From: Solibacillus sp. FSL K6-1523
Lineage (GTDB): Bacteria; Bacillota; Bacilli; Bacillales_A; Planococcaceae
Assembly (NCBI RefSeq): GCF_038005225.1
Contig: NZ_JBBOSU010000001.1
Location: 2,902,001 to 2,966,000, forward strand
DNA: 64,000 nucleotides
Reading direction: 5' to 3'
The notes below the pieces were generated by a model, which was not told where the DNA came from, did not search any database, and saw only the letters and a list, made by a program, of their open reading frames with translations. Shown one piece after another: positions 1 to 8,344 of the stretch. The position numbers and the translations under genes were made by a program. Numbering within the stretch: the stretch's first letter is position 1; the number at the start of each line of letters is the position of its first letter.

Positions 1-442
1 GAATAATGACTAAATCACGTTTTTGACGCGCACTTAAATTAAAAATAGGCAAAATAGTCCCTTTGCAAAACGCGTCCATTTCTTTCATCGCATCTGATTG
101 TTGAAGAGCAATGACGATCGGTGAATACAGTTTTTCATTTTGCCCAAATGGTACATAATAAATATTGTCCGAAACAACGGTTTGTTCCTTCATCAATTGT
201 TCGTACGATTCTGGAGGCAATAAAATATCTTTGTCCTGTATTTTTGGCATCATTGCTTCGAGTTCAAAAATTGATTCCTGCAATGTACTGGCAATTTCCA
301 CGATTTCTATAAATTGCGCATTGTGCTGAAATTGGGTAATAAACTGCTGCTGTTCATGCTCTTGTAAAGCTTGAAACGCGAAATGACTATATAAAAAATG
401 AAGGATTTCATCAGTTATTTGTGTATGCCACTCTTTTGTCAT
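1..442 (-). CDS. hypothetical protein, 3' end cut by window edge
   Basis: The first 147 codons of a leftward gene are visible; the C-terminus lies beyond base 1. The ATG is preceded by AGGAGTG at good spacing. The protein begins MTKEWHTQITDEIL and is Gln- and acid-rich, mostly helical in appearance, with no signal peptide or membrane segment in the visible part. I do not recognise the family. It stands alone, with about 220 bp of non-coding sequence to the next gene upstream. Confidence 0.6.
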   Translation of the reverse strand, partial: MTKEWHTQITDEILHFLYSHFAFQALQEHEQQQFITQFQHNAQFIEIVEIASTLQESIFELEAMMPKIQDKDILLPPESYEQLMKEQTVVSDNIYYVPFGQNEKLYSPIVIALQQSDAMKEMDAFCKGTILPIFNLSARQKRDLVII

Positions 443-604
443 GTGAAACACTCCTACTTAATTTTTTCATGAAGCAAAACTAGTATACCGAAGTAATGTG
501 TTGAAAAATAGGGATTCAAACCTAAAAGTGAGCAAAAATAAACAAATTAAATCAAATGTGTGAAATATTCCGTTCCTATGAATAGCTGAATGATTGCATA
601 CAAA

Positions 605-632
605 AACGGCATCTATCAAATCAGATGCCGTT
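605..632 (-). terminator. rho-independent terminator
   Basis: A perfect 10-bp stem (AACGGCATCT/AGATGCCGTT) with an 8-nt loop is followed on the minus strand by TTTTTG. It lies 34 bp past the stop of the small gene that ends at 666 and should end that transcript. Confidence 0.85.
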
Positions 633-665
633 CCATACAAGTTGCCTGTATGTAATTAAATCAAA

Positions 666-887
666 TTATAGTTTTTTTGTTAAGCCGTGTAATGTATCTT
701 TTAACTCACGGTCATGGCTAGATAGTTCAATTAAGTTTTGTAAACGCTCTTGTAAAACTGGGCGCTCAATTACTAATTGCTCATCTAATACTTGTACTAA
801 TAATTCAATAATCATACGGTCACGAACGTTTAACGCTTCTTCCACACGCTCAGGTGCGATTGTATATTCTTTTACTTTCTTTGCCAT
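666..887 (-). CDS. small hypothetical protein (73 aa)
   Basis: A short soluble charged protein, probably all-helical, with no Cys, signal peptide or membrane segment. The start is well supported: GGGAGG lies 9 nt before the ATG, and a strong terminator follows the stop. That makes it a complete single-gene unit. I do not recognise the family. The regular pattern of Leu/Ile/Val every three to four residues suggests a helical bundle or a small oligomerising protein, but this is inference. Confidence 0.7.
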   Translation of the reverse strand: MAKKVKEYTIAPERVEEALNVRDRMIIELLVQVLDEQLVIERPVLQERLQNLIELSSHDRELKDTLHGLTKKL

Positions 888-987
888 TAAAAACAGCCTC
901 CCTTTTGGTTATACAACGTTATTTTAGCATAGCCATATGATATTTTGTAAAATATATTTAAATTTCTAATTGTTTTGCTAACCATTA

Positions 988-1183
988 TCAATTACGCTAT
1001 GGCGTAATTGCGTCCAGATTTTTTTCGAGCTTGCTCGAAAAACTCCCCTAACAAAATCTGTGACATCCGCCGGGGCTTAACTTGATTTAGCTGCGGGTTG
1101 AACCCACACTAAATAGAATTGTATATTTAGCATACATCCTACACTTATAAGAAGTAGGGGGACTTCAGCTGAAACAAGTTAAA
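988..1183 (+). repeat. composite palindromic intergenic repeat, copy 1 (long form)
   Basis: It starts with TCAATTACG, forming a hairpin with GCGTAATTG. A TTTTTCGAGC/GCTCGAAAAA hairpin follows, nested inside CAGATTTT...AAAATCTG. Then come GTGACATCCGCCGGGG and a right arm bounded by TTAACTTGATT and a degenerate partner ending CAAGTTAAA. The interior holds extra hairpin-forming sequence shared with copies 4 and 5. The last bases TTA (1179-1181) are the complement of the stop codon of the nitroreductase gene, so the element overlaps its 3' end. Confidence 0.9.
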
Positions 1184-1796
1184 CGAACTTTACAAATTCT
1201 TCTGTCGGCTTGCGATAACCTCGTAAATTTCTGCTGCTTTCTTTTTCTTTACCAATCGTAATCATTAAAGCAATTTCATGTGTATTTGGAATGTTTAAAA
1301 TTTCACGTACCCTTTCCTTATCAAAGCCAATCATCGGACATGTATCTAAGCCGCGATTTTTAGCAGCTAACATGAACATCATAGCAGAAAGTGACGCATT
1401 TCGAACCGCATCCTCTTTCATAAATTCTTCGCCGCGAGATTCGTAAAACGCTGTGTTTTCATCTATCGTTTGTTGCAATTGTGTTTCGTTAATGACACCT
1501 AAATGCACCATTCCTTGATTGATGCATGCAGTTTGTTTATAAGCATAGCGATCCGCTGTGACGATAATGACACCAGAAGCTGAATGTACTTTATATTGCC
1601 CGTAAGCTGCTTCACGAATTTTTTCTTTTTTTTCCTCGTCTAATACAACGACATATTCTGTATGTTGAAGGTTGAAGGCTGAAGGTGCGAGTTTAACTTC
1701 ATCAAAAACAGGCTTTAAATCGGCCGCTGTTAACTTTACCCCTTCAATAAAGTTTCCTGCCGAACGTCTTTTGTCAATTAGTTTTGAAAATTCCAT
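1179..1796 (-). CDS. mhqN: NAD(P)H nitroreductase, MhqN type
   Basis: A nitroreductase-family flavoprotein of 205 aa, the usual length. The N-terminal R-R-S-A-x-N-F motif (FMN phosphate contact), APSAFNLQHTEY, ASLSAMMFMLAAK and GLDTCPMIGFD blocks match the FMN-dependent nitroreductases. Overall likeness is to B. subtilis MhqN rather than YodC (recalled, not aligned). Likely role: two-electron reduction of quinones or nitro compounds in the cytoplasm. An MhqR-like operator lies 35 bp upstream, which fits induction by quinones or other electrophiles. The ATG has AGGTGGG upstream. The stop codon TAA lies inside the right end of repeat copy 1. Confidence 0.85.
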   Translation of the reverse strand: MEFSKLIDKRRSAGNFIEGVKLTAADLKPVFDEVKLAPSAFNLQHTEYVVVLDEEKKEKIREAAYGQYKVHSASGVIIVTADRYAYKQTACINQGMVHLGVINETQLQQTIDENTAFYESRGEEFMKEDAVRNASLSAMMFMLAAKNRGLDTCPMIGFDKERVREILNIPNTHEIALMITIGKEKESSRNLRGYRKPTEEFVKFV

Positions 1797-1830
1797 AATT
1801 TCATCCCACCTATATTATCTCGTATTTTTT

Positions 1831-1848
1831 TATCTTTAATTCGAGATA
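1831..1848 (-). promoter_or_regulatory. MhqR-type operator upstream of mhqN
   Basis: TATCTTTAATTCGAGATA matches the B. subtilis MhqR inverted repeat (recalled consensus TATCTCGAATTCGAGATA) at 16 of 18 positions. A further half-site, ATTATCTCG, lies at 1814-1822 and makes a larger inverted repeat with CGAGATAAT. The location just upstream of a nitroreductase gene supports the assignment. No mhqR gene is in the window. Confidence 0.6.
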
Positions 1849-1941
1849 ATTTTAACATAGAATAGAAGTCTTTTCAATAGTTTGAATGAACAGATATGCT
1901 ATAATGATACATGCCTAGTAATTTTTGAAAGGAAGATATAA

Positions 1942-2811
1942 TTGTTACCAAACATTTCACAGGTGGACTATGATATCCGCCTTGTTCAACATTTAATTGA
2001 GATTCGTTTTTTACGACTTTTTGACGGAAAATTAATTACATCCAGATCAATTGCCGGTGAAACACTTGGTTTCGAAACAGAAGATAGCTTGTGCCGTGAA
2101 TGGCTGTTATCTATTTATAACAGCTATCATTTTTATGAAGGCTTTGACACAATAGAATCATGCATCGATTATATCCATACGAGCCCCTATGACAAAAACA
2201 AATTTCGCATTGTCCAATTTTATGACATGTATTATGCGGTGATTAATGAAAATACACAATTCCAGCAGGTAATTGGAAAAGATCTTTCTTATTTTTCAAG
2301 AAACCATGTTTTTTTAACTGCAAAAAAACCACCTTTAAACTTAGTATTAAAGGATCGAGTAAAAATACCGGTTATTCCTCTCATTTATCATGAGCTATAT
2401 GCTTTTGATTCAAATATAAAAGTTTATCAACTCCATAATGAGAAGACTGGCGATGCGATTCAAATTCCTATTCAAGAGGCTTTGGAATATGTTGTATTGC
2501 TTGGTGTTACATTTAAGGACGTTTGGTATAGCTGCGATACCCCTCATGCAATCGCTCATAATCGGGCATTACTTAATTTATACTTTGACCCAGGACATAA
2601 TCTCACTGCCTTTGGTAAATATTCAAATGCACTTGCAATTAATCCTTTCCAGCGGTTAATTTATTTGCCAAAGGGCCGCATTGAACATTTCCAAATGAAT
2701 GTAGACGATTTACGCACACCGGCACGGACACTAACTTACCGAGATGCACGACGCTTTCATGATCAAATGCGTATTCGAAAAGTGAATTTTGAAGAAGGTA
2801 TGAATGCCTAA
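1942..2811 (+). CDS. hypothetical protein (289 aa)
   Basis: A soluble protein beginning MLPNISQVDYDIRLVQHLIE with a TTG start; GGAAG lies about 8 nt upstream. No signal peptide or membrane segment is seen. It is rich in Tyr, Phe and His, and the C-terminal third contains basic stretches (RDARRFHDQMRIRK). I do not recognise the family. It is a single-gene unit, divergent from the nitroreductase gene and closed by a strong bidirectional terminator. Confidence 0.75.
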   Translation: MLPNISQVDYDIRLVQHLIEIRFLRLFDGKLITSRSIAGETLGFETEDSLCREWLLSIYNSYHFYEGFDTIESCIDYIHTSPYDKNKFRIVQFYDMYYAVINENTQFQQVIGKDLSYFSRNHVFLTAKKPPLNLVLKDRVKIPVIPLIYHELYAFDSNIKVYQLHNEKTGDAIQIPIQEALEYVVLLGVTFKDVWYSCDTPHAIAHNRALLNLYFDPGHNLTAFGKYSNALAINPFQRLIYLPKGRIEHFQMNVDDLRTPARTLTYRDARRFHDQMRIRKVNFEEGMNA

Positions 2812-2840
2812 ATAACAGCAATAGATCTCTACTAAAAAAA

Positions 2841-2887
2841 ACGAAAAAAGGTATTTTGATGTTTTATGTCAAAATACCTTTTTTCGT
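2841..2887. terminator. bidirectional terminator
   Basis: A perfect 19-bp stem (from ACGAAAAAAGG, loop 2860-2868) with A-tract on one side and T-tract on the other. It serves the converging genes ending at 2811 (+) and 2888 (-). Confidence 0.9.
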
Positions 2888-3451
2888 TTAAAGTTCTAAT
2901 TCTTTTACTTTTCGAATGATTTTTTCATACAGAGGTACCATATGCTTCTCAGCACATTTTTCTGCTAATTCATCTACTTGAATCCATCCGACCGCGCTAT
3001 TTTCACCTGGCTTTGCACGTAAACTTTCATCGTCTGCCACCTCAAATACATACGTTGCATTCAAATGTAAATGAGGTGCTACATAGCTCCCATTTTTCAC
3101 ATGTCCGATAACTGTCAAAATATCTAAAGAAATCATTTGTTCTGTTAAGACGTTAACCTTTGAAACACCTGTTTCCTCCATCACTTCTTGCCTAGCAACT
3201 TTTAGTAAATCAGATTCGCCATCCGCATGCCCACCAGTCCAGCTCCAAGATTGATAAATATTATGATACACCATAAGGACATGTGTACGTGCACGGTTAA
3301 ATACGAATGCTGATGCCGTAAAATGAAGAATTTCATTATTGCGCGTTAACACATCCACAGATGTATCCATTGCCCGTAAAATTAACTCGCGATCCTTTTT
3401 TTCCTGCTCATTATACGGTTCATATAATGTAATTTGGTCATGTAAATTCAT
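2888..3451 (-). CDS. Nudix hydrolase
   Basis: A 187-aa protein with a Nudix box near residues 71-94 (GGHADGESDL...EVMEETGV). The metal-binding Glu residues of the EVxEE core are present. The consensus Glu and Arg in the first half of the box are Ser and Gln here, so the box is near-consensus. Homologues with GGHADG often hydrolyse nucleoside diphosphate derivatives, but the substrate cannot be read from sequence. It lies 27 bp downstream of yqeY on the same strand and may share its transcript. A terminator overlaps its stop codon. Confidence 0.85.
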   Translation of the reverse strand: MNLHDQITLYEPYNEQEKKDRELILRAMDTSVDVLTRNNEILHFTASAFVFNRARTHVLMVYHNIYQSWSWTGGHADGESDLLKVARQEVMEETGVSKVNVLTEQMISLDILTVIGHVKNGSYVAPHLHLNATYVFEVADDESLRAKPGENSAVGWIQVDELAEKCAEKHMVPLYEKIIRKVKELEL

Positions 3452-3478
3452 AAGGAACCCTCCTAGTATGAATGATTA

Positions 3479-3907
3479 TTAAGAAATTAACATTTTCACT
3501 GCTTTTGAAATAGCCGCACCATCTGCTTTTCCTACTAATAATGGCTTCGCAATTTTCATCGCATCCCCCATGCTCATGCCAGCAGCAATTCCCGCCTCTT
3601 GTAACGCCGCAATGATCTCATCTTCTGAAAATTGCTTCGGTAAGAAATTTTTTAAAATCGTTAATTTCGCTTCCTCTTTTTCAATTAAATCCGCACGCTC
3701 TGCTTTTTGTGCGCCTTCAAGTGATTGATTCGTTTGCTTAATTTCACGATTCACTATAGCGATTTCTTCTTCTGGAGAAAGCGCCGCCCCTTTTTCCTTT
3801 TCCGCTAAATCCAATGCCGATTTCACTAATGTTAAAACACCTTTTGCTAAAGCGTCTTTATCTCTCATCGCTTGCTTTAATTGTTCAAATACTTCTGTTT
3901 TCATCAT
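3479..3907 (-). CDS. yqeY: YqeY, GatB/YqeY-domain protein
   Basis: A 142-aa protein with the YqeY-family plan: an N-terminal helical part (MRDKDALAKGVLTLVKSALDLAE), a central charged coiled segment and the conserved C-terminal domain ending in MGDAMKIAKPLLVGKADG. That C-terminal domain is shared with the tail of the GatB amidotransferase subunit and is thought to bind tRNA. Length matches the family (about 148 aa). In many Bacillales it follows rpsU; rpsU is not here, so local order differs. SD GAGGAG precedes the ATG. Confidence 0.92.
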   Translation of the reverse strand: MMKTEVFEQLKQAMRDKDALAKGVLTLVKSALDLAEKEKGAALSPEEEIAIVNREIKQTNQSLEGAQKAERADLIEKEEAKLTILKNFLPKQFSEDEIIAALQEAGIAAGMSMGDAMKIAKPLLVGKADGAAISKAVKMLIS

Positions 3908-3988
3908 GTTTATTTGCTCCTCTGCTTACGGGTGATATATGATCCCCGCCTGTTATTACTTTACTCTTTCACATTGTAGCACGAAAAA

Positions 3989-4123
3989 TCAATTACGCCC
4001 TAGCGTAATTGCGTCCAGATTTTTTCGAGCTTGCTTGAAAAGCTCCCCTTAAAATCTGTGACATCCGCCGGAAGCTTTAACTTGATTCAGCGGGGGGATA
4101 AATCCCCGCTGAATCAAGTTAAA
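3989..4123 (+). repeat. composite palindromic intergenic repeat, copy 2 (short form)
   Basis: The cleanest short copy. It has the AATTACGCCC/..GCGTAATT hairpin, the TCGAGC/GCTTGA hairpin nested in CAGATTTT/AAAATCTG, then TGACATCCGCCGG, and a terminal long hairpin of TTAACTTGATTCAGCGGGG pairing with CCCCGCTGAATCAAGTTAA. It sits between yqeY and the anti-sigma gene, 12 bp past the latter's stop, where it may double as a transcription end. Confidence 0.92.
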
Positions 4124-4134
4124 CATGGAATAAA

Positions 4135-5352
4135 TTACTTTGTGACATTTTCTTCGATTAGTGCTTTCAATTGTTTGCTACTCTTTTGATACATGATCCA
4201 AACTTTAGGTTGACCAAATGGCATTACGATGAATTGTTTTCTTGCATTTTCCCAAATTGTATAGGAAGCATCATTAACGTGGACGATGTATTTTGGTTTG
4301 TCATAAATTTTAATAGGGGTAAAATTAAGATCTTCCCAAGCAGCATTTTCAAGTAAGTCTTCCATTTGTTGGCGTGCATCATCTGCAAATGTCACTTCTT
4401 GGATTTCACTTGCCCGTTCATTAGGTAAAAGTACTTCAATATCTTCATTGACCGAAATTGCGAGCTCATTTTCATCATCCGCAGCACTCGTACCATAATT
4501 TTTCAGTTTAATATAGTCCCCCACTTGCACAGGTACTTCTTTACCATTCATCATCCAAGTAGCTAGCTTATCTTCAGGCTGATTAAATATTTGCTCTTCT
4601 GAAAGTGTCGCAAGTTCCTGAGCAGTCATATTTTTAATAAAATAAAACACATTTTCATTTACCGCCGCGACAACACCAGTTATTGGCATAGTTCCATAGG
4701 CCATACTTACTATTTGATGCTCCTGCTGAAACTGTTCGATTTCTTTTGCAAAATGCTGTTCCATATAAAGCTCTGCTTGCTGGGTTGTATATGCCTCGAC
4801 AATCAAATCATTCATGACTGGGAATTTTTCATACCATACCTCCTTCAATTTATCCCGATAAATTCTTAATTCAATCAGCATTGGAAATAGTCGCTCCTCA
4901 AATTGGAGCTGACTAATATTGGCTATCTCTAATAGTTGGTGCCCTATATTTTCTGGATCTTGGTCTTGGCTGTATTGATCAAATTGTTTTTTGTATTCTT
5001 CGTCGGTATAAGACAGCTTATATTTTTTTGCAAGTTCAAAAACACCGAGTGCTTGTATATAGCTGCTAAAGCCACTCTCCCTGAACGATAGTTGCTCCCC
5101 TGCAATATAAAAATCAAATAAAATCATATTTTCCTCAATGCTTGAATTCGCCTGCTTCGTATCGACTTTGACCTCTATCATAAACCAACTCGCCATTAAC
5201 ATCATAAATAGTGCTGTAATACCCACTGGAACCAAATAAAATGGCTTTTTTCGTTTTGGTGATTTGTTATGCAGTAATTTATTCTTTAACCGTTGTTCAC
5301 TCTCTTTCATATCCCCTGCCACTTCATTTAAAGCACGTTTATAATCATTCAT
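4135..5352 (-). CDS. putative membrane-anchored anti-sigma factor
   Basis: A 405-aa protein with a short basic cytoplasmic N-terminus (residues 1-37), one membrane segment (about 38-60) and a long extracytoplasmic region rich in Glu and Gln. Its start overlaps the stop of the ECF sigma gene by 8 bp (ATGAATGA), so the two are translationally coupled. That is the usual arrangement for a sigma factor and its cognate anti-sigma. The outer region has a helical part that resembles the N-terminal domain of SurA-type chaperones, which may be the sensor. The anti-sigma role is inferred from context and topology; no zinc-binding HxxxCxxC motif is present. Confidence 0.65.
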   Translation of the reverse strand: MNDYKRALNEVAGDMKESEQRLKNKLLHNKSPKRKKPFYLVPVGITALFMMLMASWFMIEVKVDTKQANSSIEENMILFDFYIAGEQLSFRESGFSSYIQALGVFELAKKYKLSYTDEEYKKQFDQYSQDQDPENIGHQLLEIANISQLQFEERLFPMLIELRIYRDKLKEVWYEKFPVMNDLIVEAYTTQQAELYMEQHFAKEIEQFQQEHQIVSMAYGTMPITGVVAAVNENVFYFIKNMTAQELATLSEEQIFNQPEDKLATWMMNGKEVPVQVGDYIKLKNYGTSAADDENELAISVNEDIEVLLPNERASEIQEVTFADDARQQMEDLLENAAWEDLNFTPIKIYDKPKYIVHVNDASYTIWENARKQFIVMPFGQPKVWIMYQKSSKQLKALIEENVTK

Positions 5353-5836
5353 GGTTCAGCACCTCCCATTCCCCTTCTAATGTAGGTCGTAACTGCTCGC
5401 GTGCGCGTCGTAATTGGGTTTTCACTGTGTTTTCTGGTAACTCCAACAGTTCCGCTACTCGCTGGATTGGCAACTCTTCATAGTAGTACAAAATGATTGG
5501 CTCACGGTATTTTAATGGAAGTTTTAAAATGGCCGCCCCAATTTTTGAACGTTCCTCTTGCTGCACAACATGATCTGGGTCCGACGTTTTCATCCACCAT
5601 TTTGTTTGCAATTGAATTTTTTTATATGCCCAACTTTTTAAGTAGTCCTTGCTTTTATTAATCGTCATCGTCGTTAAATATGCCTTTACTTGTCCACGTT
5701 CTTCATAATTAGATTGATAAAATTTGATTAGTACATCTTGTACAACATCTTCAGCAGCCGCTTGATTTTTCGTATAAAAATAGGCAAGTCGTAATAAATG
5801 ATTGCTGTATTCCTCGATAATTTGCTCTAATTCCAA
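5345..5836 (-). CDS. ECF-family RNA polymerase sigma factor
   Basis: A 163-aa sigma-70 group 4 protein. Region 2 is near residues 5-70 (RLAYFYTKNQAAAEDVVQDVLIKFY), and region 4 has LKYREPIILYYYEELPIQRVAELL and the recognition helix ENTVKTQLRRARE. The start is TTG at 5836 with AAGGGGGAGA upstream. The longer reading frame to 5890 would begin inside the promoter described at 5863-5889, so it is rejected. It is coupled to the downstream anti-sigma gene. Confidence 0.88.
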   Translation of the reverse strand: MELEQIIEEYSNHLLRLAYFYTKNQAAAEDVVQDVLIKFYQSNYEERGQVKAYLTTMTINKSKDYLKSWAYKKIQLQTKWWMKTSDPDHVVQQEERSKIGAAILKLPLKYREPIILYYYEELPIQRVAELLELPENTVKTQLRRAREQLRPTLEGEWEVLNHE

Positions 5837-5862
5837 ATCTGTCTCCCCCTTCCTACTTGTTA

Positions 5863-5889
5863 AACGATTGTCACAGGCCGTACGTTTCA
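5863..5889 (-). promoter_or_regulatory. ECF-type autoregulatory promoter
   Basis: TGAAAC at 5884-5889 and CGTT at 5863-5866 are separated by 17 bp. This is the -35/-10 layout of B. subtilis sigma-W/X class promoters, directly upstream of an ECF sigma gene. It predicts autoregulation of the sigma/anti-sigma operon. Confidence 0.7.
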
Positions 5890-5929
5890 AAAATATGTAT
5901 TTTCTATTAGTTTACATGCAAAACAAAAA

Positions 5930-5957
5930 AGCATAAGAAGAAATATCCCCTTATACT
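5930..5957 (-). terminator. terminator after phoU
   Basis: An 8-bp stem with one wobble pair (AGTATAAG/CTTATGCT on the minus strand) is followed by TTTTTTG, 9 bp beyond the phoU stop. It closes the pst-phoU operon. Confidence 0.65.
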
Positions 5958-5965
5958 TGAGTCCG

Positions 5966-6628
5966 TCAATTATTTAATTCATAATGCTTGCCTTTGACTA
6001 AGTAAAATAAATGCTCGGCGATATTCGTTGCATGGTCTGCACAACGTTCTACATAGCGGCAAATGAACGATAAATTCGTAATTTGTGCGACATGCTCATT
6101 CGAAACGTTGAGCTTCATTAACTGACTAATCGTACTGCCGTATAGTTCATCGACCTGATCATCTAGCTCGGCAATTTCCTTTGCTTTTACCATATTTTCT
6201 TCAATGAATGCTTCAATAATATGGCGTAGCATCGACACCGTTTTATGGAACATTTCTTCTATCGGCTCGACGCTTGTGATAAATGGATCTTTTCCGATGC
6301 GTATCGTATCTTTCGCGATATTTACAGCATAGTCACCTACTCGCTCCATATCGGAAGCTGCTTTAATGACAACAATTAATCGGCGTAAATCCGTAGCGAC
6401 CGGCTGCTGCTTAGCAAGCAACAATATTACACGGTCATTAATCGCTTCCTCTAAATGATTAATTTGCGAATCCATATCAATGACAGCTAACGCTAAATCA
6501 ATATCTTTCGTCATAAACGCTTTAAATGAAAGCTCTAATGCATCGACACTTTTATCGCAAAGCTCCATTAACTCTTGCTGTACTGCAATTAAATCATGTT
6601 CAAAACGCTCACGAACCATTGTTTCCAC
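5966..6628 (-). CDS. phoU: phosphate signalling complex protein PhoU
   Basis: A 220-aa all-helical protein with two PhoU repeats. Metal-binding-type motifs are visible: IVVIKAASDMERVGDYAVNIAKDT in the first half and LSFICRYVERCADHATNIAEH in the second. PhoU modulates the Pst transporter and the PhoR/PhoP response. It is the last gene of the pst operon, 11 bp downstream of pstB. B. subtilis lacks a phoU in its pst operon, so this arrangement is closer to many other Firmicutes. Confidence 0.95.
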   Translation of the reverse strand: METMVRERFEHDLIAVQQELMELCDKSVDALELSFKAFMTKDIDLALAVIDMDSQINHLEEAINDRVILLLAKQQPVATDLRRLIVVIKAASDMERVGDYAVNIAKDTIRIGKDPFITSVEPIEEMFHKTVSMLRHIIEAFIEENMVKAKEIAELDDQVDELYGSTISQLMKLNVSNEHVAQITNLSFICRYVERCADHATNIAEHLFYLVKGKHYELNN

Positions 6629-6639
6629 TCACCTTTCCC

Positions 6640-7461
6640 TTAGCCGAATCGACCAGAAATATAATCTTCCGTACGTTGATCGCTCGGAGTTGAGAAAATT
6701 GTATCGGTTTGGTCAAATTCAATGACTTCCCCGTTTAAGAAAAATGCCGTCTTATCTGAAATACGAGCTGCCTGCTGCATGTTATGCGTAACTATAACAA
6801 TCGAATAATTTTCTTTCATTTCTTGCACAAGCTCTTCAACTTTTAATGTTGAAATCGGATCAAGTGCACTTGTTGGCTCGTCCATTAAAATAACGTCTGG
6901 CTCAATTGCTAAACAACGTGCGATACAAATACGCTGTTGTTGCCCACCTGATAAGCCATATGCGTTTTGATTGAGACGATCCTTTACTTCATCCCAAATC
7001 GCTGCCCCGCGCAATGACTTTTCAACAATTTCATCTAAAATTTTCTTATTTTTAATGCCATGAATGCGTGGTCCATAGGCAATATTGTCATAAATCGATT
7101 TCGGAAACGGATTTGGCTTTTGGAAAACCATCCCTACTTTTGTACGCAATTCCTCAACTTCATAACCTTTTTCGAAAATATTACGCCCACGATAGTTCAC
7201 TTCACCATTTGTACGAACAATCGGAACAAGCTCAACCATACGATTTAACGCTTTTATATACGTTGATTTCCCGCAGCCTGAAGGACCAATAATCGCCGTT
7301 ACTTCATTTTCCTTCATATTTAAATTAATATCTTTCAGTGCATGATGCTCTCCGTACCAAAGATTGAAGCCCTTTGATTCCATAACAGACGAACGCTCAT
7401 TTAGCTGAATAATTGGACTTTTCGATTGTTGTTTTTCTAACATTTGAACCAATTTTTCCAT
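6640..7461 (-). CDS. pstB: phosphate ABC transporter ATP-binding protein PstB
   Basis: The ATPase of the high-affinity phosphate importer, 273 aa. It has Walker [17 protein letters not shown], the signature LSGGQQQR, Walker [14 protein letters not shown] and the H-loop VTHNM. The N-terminus carries an extra 25-30 residues before the ABC core. The SD AGGAG touches the ATG, so the TTG three codons further on (7452) has better spacing and may be the true start. Only one pstB is present, unlike the pstBA/pstBB pair of B. subtilis. Confidence 0.96.
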   Translation of the reverse strand: MEKLVQMLEKQQSKSPIIQLNERSSVMESKGFNLWYGEHHALKDINLNMKENEVTAIIGPSGCGKSTYIKALNRMVELVPIVRTNGEVNYRGRNIFEKGYEVEELRTKVGMVFQKPNPFPKSIYDNIAYGPRIHGIKNKKILDEIVEKSLRGAAIWDEVKDRLNQNAYGLSGGQQQRICIARCLAIEPDVILMDEPTSALDPISTLKVEELVQEMKENYSIVIVTHNMQQAARISDKTAFFLNGEVIEFDQTDTIFSTPSDQRTEDYISGRFG

Positions 7462-7464
7462 CTC

Positions 7465-8343
7465 CTAATAACGTTTTTGGAATTTATTTCGAATGAAAAC
7501 CGCAATAGAATTCATAAAGATCAGTACTGCCATTAAAACGATAATCCCCGCAGATGCTACGTACTGGAACTCTTCTTGTGGACGTTTTGCCCAGTCAAAA
7601 ATTTGCATTGGTAATGCAGTAAATGTATCGAGCATACTTGTCGGTAAAAATTGTAGGATAACTGGAATCCCGATAACAACAAGTGGTGCCGTTTCCCCAA
7701 TGGCACGTGATAGCGCTAAAATACTCCCCGTTAAAATACCTGGTATGGCTGCTGGTATGACAACACGAATAATCGTTTGCCATTTTGTTGCCCCCATCCC
7801 GTACGAAGCTTCCCGTTGCTCTTTCGGTACAGCACGGATAGCCTCTTGTGCCGCTACGATAATGACCGGTAATATGAGCAAACTCATCGTCAATCCTGCC
7901 GCTAAAATACTTTTCCCCATACCAAGCATACGAACGAAAATCGTTAAACCAAGTAATCCAAAGACTATCGACGGAACACCTGCTAAGTTAGAAATGTTCA
8001 TGCGAATAAAATCATTCAATTTATTTTTCTTTGCATATTCTTCTAAATAAATGGCTGTGCTTACACCTAAAATGATTGAAACAGGCGCTACGACTGCCAT
8101 TAAACAAAGCGATCCGACTAATGCTGCTTTAATCCCTGCATTTGCAGGAATACGCGATGCAAAGTTTGTTAAAAAGTCGAAGTTTAAATAACCCATTCCT
8201 TGTGAAAAAATTCGGTATATTAATATAGCGAGTGCGATTAATGCAAAGCTTGTCGCCGCAATAAATACACCTTTCCAAACCCGATTCCATACGAGGCGCT
8301 TATTCATTCGCTTCATCACATGTTCTTGTTGTAAATAGCGCAT
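7465..8343 (-). CDS. pstA: phosphate ABC transporter permease PstA
   Basis: A 292-aa permease with about six membrane segments and the binding-protein-dependent transport signature (EASYGMGATKWQTIIRVVIPAAIPGILTG region), which contacts PstB. It forms the phosphate channel with PstC. It is separated from pstC by 1 bp and from pstB by 3 bp, so the genes are tightly coupled. GAGGAG lies 7 nt before the ATG. Confidence 0.96.
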   Translation of the reverse strand: MRYLQQEHVMKRMNKRLVWNRVWKGVFIAATSFALIALAILIYRIFSQGMGYLNFDFLTNFASRIPANAGIKAALVGSLCLMAVVAPVSIILGVSTAIYLEEYAKKNKLNDFIRMNISNLAGVPSIVFGLLGLTIFVRMLGMGKSILAAGLTMSLLILPVIIVAAQEAIRAVPKEQREASYGMGATKWQTIIRVVIPAAIPGILTGSILALSRAIGETAPLVVIGIPVILQFLPTSMLDTFTALPMQIFDWAKRPQEEFQYVASAGIIVLMAVLIFMNSIAVFIRNKFQKRY

Positions 8344-8344
8344 T

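Noticed and set aside
5837-5890. N-terminal extension of the ECF sigma factor
   Set aside because: Overlaps the TGAAAC-CGTT promoter and has no SD; the TTG at 5836 has a strong SD.
7493-8050. 185-aa ORF on the plus strand
   Set aside because: Fully antisense to pstA, which has clear permease motifs; no SD and low-complexity composition. A shadow frame.
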